A stretch of 8,255 nucleotides of DNA from Hebobacterum sp964559435 (GTDB taxonomy: Bacteria > Armatimonadota > Hebobacteria > Hebobacterales > Hebobacteraceae): assembly GCA_964559435.1 (NCBI GenBank), contig CAZLHI010000077.1:1-8255 (forward strand), read 5' to 3'. The translations under genes and the position numbers were made by a program. This document shows positions 7,062 to 8,255 of the stretch, one piece after another (the first letter of the stretch is position 1; the number at the start of each line of letters is the position of its first letter). The notes under the pieces are model-generated. The model was not told the origin of the DNA. It searched no databases and saw nothing but the letters and a program-made list of their open reading frames with translations.

Positions 7062-7081
7062 GCGGCGCCTTCGGGCGCCGC
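7062..7081 (+). other. Eight-base-pair hairpin with UUCG loop in the leader
   Basis: GCGGCGCC (7062-7069), loop TTCG (7070-7073) and GGCGCCGC (7074-7081) pair perfectly, with the extra-stable C(UUCG)G closing. No T-run follows, so it is not a standard terminator. It sits between the possible promoter and the ribosome site at 7091-7096, so it could protect the 5' end or shape translation. Pairing is certain; the role is not. Confidence 0.6.
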
Positions 7082-7106
7082 TTCCGCGTTGAGGAGTGGA
7101 ACTGAC

Positions 7107-7199
7107 ATGGAGGTCTTCCCTGCGTCCGTTGCTCTCATCATCCGAGCCCTGATGGTCAGCGCGCGGTGGGCGGGCAGGAGTCGGTCGCCCGTGAGATGA
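7107..7199 (+). CDS. Possible 30-residue leader peptide
   Basis: An ATG at 7107 follows GAGGAG (7091-7096) by ten bases and opens a 30-codon frame that ends in TGA at 7197-7199. The peptide has a hydrophobic middle (FPASVALIIRALMV) and a basic end (RWAGRSRSPVR). It overlaps, in another frame, the upstream extension of the CxxC gene. It could be a leader peptide, the true start of that gene before a frameshift, or chance. Confidence 0.25.
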   Translation: MEVFPASVALIIRALMVSARWAGRSRSPVR

Positions 7200-7288
7200 C
7201 TTCGGACGCAGACAGAACGCTTCTACTTGACAGGGGTGACGAGCTCTGGGAGTCTACGGCGTCGGTACCTGCATGGGAGGGGACCCCG

Positions 7289-8032
7289 ATGTTGGAGAAA
7301 TGCCGAGCCGCCGAGAAGTGCCATCGGTGCCGGGCCCGCGAGGCAGTCCAGGCCGTGAAGGGCAGACTCGTCCTCGGATCTGCCCGGGCGGAGATCGATG
7401 CCAAGCGGCGCTACCCACGGCGTGCCCTCAAGTGGATATCTGGAACTGACGGAGTCACCCCACTGTGCGGCGAGTGCCTTGCGGAGGAGCACGAGAACCT
7501 TGACTACCTGAGGACGTTGCTTGCCGCTGGATCAATCGACCATGGAAGCGCGCTCATATCTAGTGTCATCTCGAGCTGTCCGGAACAGCCCGCTTTCTTC
7601 GGCCGCCTCCGCGCGAAGTACGATCCGGAGATCATCAGCGCTGAGGTCAAATACGCCGCGGCAACGTGCTACAAGCTCTGGAAGCTGCATATTGCTCGGC
7701 AACTCTACGTCGACAGCTTCCCGAAGAAGAAAGACTCCAACAACCCCCTTGCGAACTTCGCGGTACTCTCGTTCGTGGCCATCGCCCATGCGATGCTCGA
7801 CAGCATGGCGTGTTGGCTGCGCGAGCGCCTCTCGATTCAGACAGCTTGGAACCGGACAGGGCTCTTTCCACGTCACACGAGCTTCCGAAAGGCGGTTGAG
7901 AAGAGGAACCGTAAGGTCGGCAAGGTGCTGTCCGAGGCCGACTGTGGTGGTTATTTCGCCGTGAAACCGTTCCAGCGTTGTTCTGAGGGGCTCTCTGCTG
8001 TATCGTGGGCACTCCATCTCGCTGGAGGATGA
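7289..8032 (+). CDS. Unrecognised protein with two CxxC pairs
   Basis: I do not recognise the family. The ATG at 7289 has GGGAGGGG six bases upstream and gives 247 residues. In-frame starts at 7196 (ATG) and 7166 (GTG) would add 31 or 41 residues but lack a good ribosome site. The N-terminus has Cys11-x2-Cys14 and Cys60-x2-Cys63, an arrangement that often holds one zinc ion; between them lies a basic stretch (KRRYPRRALKW). Residues about 115-215 are helical, with a hydrophobic stretch at about 154-176 (LANFAVLSFVAIAHAML and on) that looks more like a buried helix than a membrane span, since it holds a His and polar residues. A basic helix follows at 199-212 (FRKAVEKRNRKVGK). No signal peptide is seen, so it is likely cytoplasmic. 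A nucleic-acid-binding or HEPN-like role is possible but not shown. Confidence 0.6.
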   Translation: MLEKCRAAEKCHRCRAREAVQAVKGRLVLGSARAEIDAKRRYPRRALKWISGTDGVTPLCGECLAEEHENLDYLRTLLAAGSIDHGSALISSVISSCPEQPAFFGRLRAKYDPEIISAEVKYAAATCYKLWKLHIARQLYVDSFPKKKDSNNPLANFAVLSFVAIAHAMLDSMACWLRERLSIQTAWNRTGLFPRHTSFRKAVEKRNRKVGKVLSEADCGGYFAVKPFQRCSEGLSAVSWALHLAGG

Positions 8033-8081
8033 TCCCGCGTGTGCTGGTCAACTGGCGCTGAAACTGCCTTAAGCCGTTGTG

Positions 8082-8110
8082 TTGTGAGCAGCGGGCGCTG
8101 GGGATAATAT
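8082..8110 (+). promoter_or_regulatory. Weak promoter-like sequence downstream of the CxxC gene
   Basis: TTGTGA (8082-8087), a 17-base spacer and TAATAT (8105-8110) match the sigma-70 consensus at 4 of 6 bases in each box. Any gene it would serve lies past the window edge; 8111-8255 has only short frames. Confidence 0.25.
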
Positions 8111-8255
8111 TGGATCTTGCCGGTATGAGACCGGGATCGCGGCGCAAGGATGGAGAGATGGCCCGAGGTGCTGTGCGCGTACGGTGCGCCACCGAGCGCG
8201 AGGGGAAACAGAGGGCAGCTAGTTAGCGCCGCTAGGCCGCAAGTCGGAAGCCTGT

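Noticed and set aside
7647..8192. Minus-strand 181-codon frame opposite the CxxC gene
   Set aside because: It is Arg- and Ser-rich low-quality text, typical of a shadow frame in high-GC DNA.
1..8255. CRISPR array, tRNA, rRNA or transposase
   Set aside because: I saw no regularly spaced direct repeats of CRISPR size, no cloverleaf sequence, no rRNA-like block and no transposase motif.

Overview
The window is high-GC bacterial DNA. Its prepilin-like protein carries the H-X9-DG motif near the C-terminus, and it also has a DUF1573-type Ig-like protein and a large exported TPR protein. This combination is typical of Planctomycetes, Lentisphaerae, Armatimonadetes and related environmental lineages. 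I cannot place it more finely; no rRNA, tRNA or core marker gene is present.

Minus-strand cluster (about 6890 down to 245). A promoter with a perfect TTGACA -35 box (6860-6888) precedes five genes that read the same way: a prepilin-like H-X9-DG protein (6791-5715, TTG start), a secreted TPR protein (5665-3197), a small secreted protein with 14 cysteines (3080-2589, GTG start with a near-perfect Shine-Dalgarno), a LolA/RseB-fold-like secreted protein (2518-1619), and a secreted protein fusing a C39-like cysteine-peptidase domain to DUF1573-type beta domains (1585-368, GTG start). Two hairpins lie just past the last stop codon (275-303 and 245-262). Every product has an N-terminal export signal or a prepilin helix, so the whole cluster works outside the cytoplasm or in the membrane.

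The last three genes are the most interesting part. A cysteine-rich exported protein has a double-glycine-leader-like stretch (MSDDELVAIEV) right after its signal peptide. It is encoded just before a LolA-like protein and an exported C39-like protease fused to DUF1573. C39 domains are best known for cutting double-glycine leaders. I therefore propose, as inference only, an extracytoplasmic maturation or scaffold module for a disulfide-rich protein.

Plus-strand part (about 7020-8032). A possible divergent promoter (7020-7048) is followed by an 8-bp hairpin with a UUCG loop, a 30-codon reading frame, and one unrecognised gene with two CxxC pairs (7289-8032).

Edges. 1-244 holds no convincing gene. 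8033-8255 holds a weak promoter-like sequence and an end that faintly resembles the start of a group II intron.
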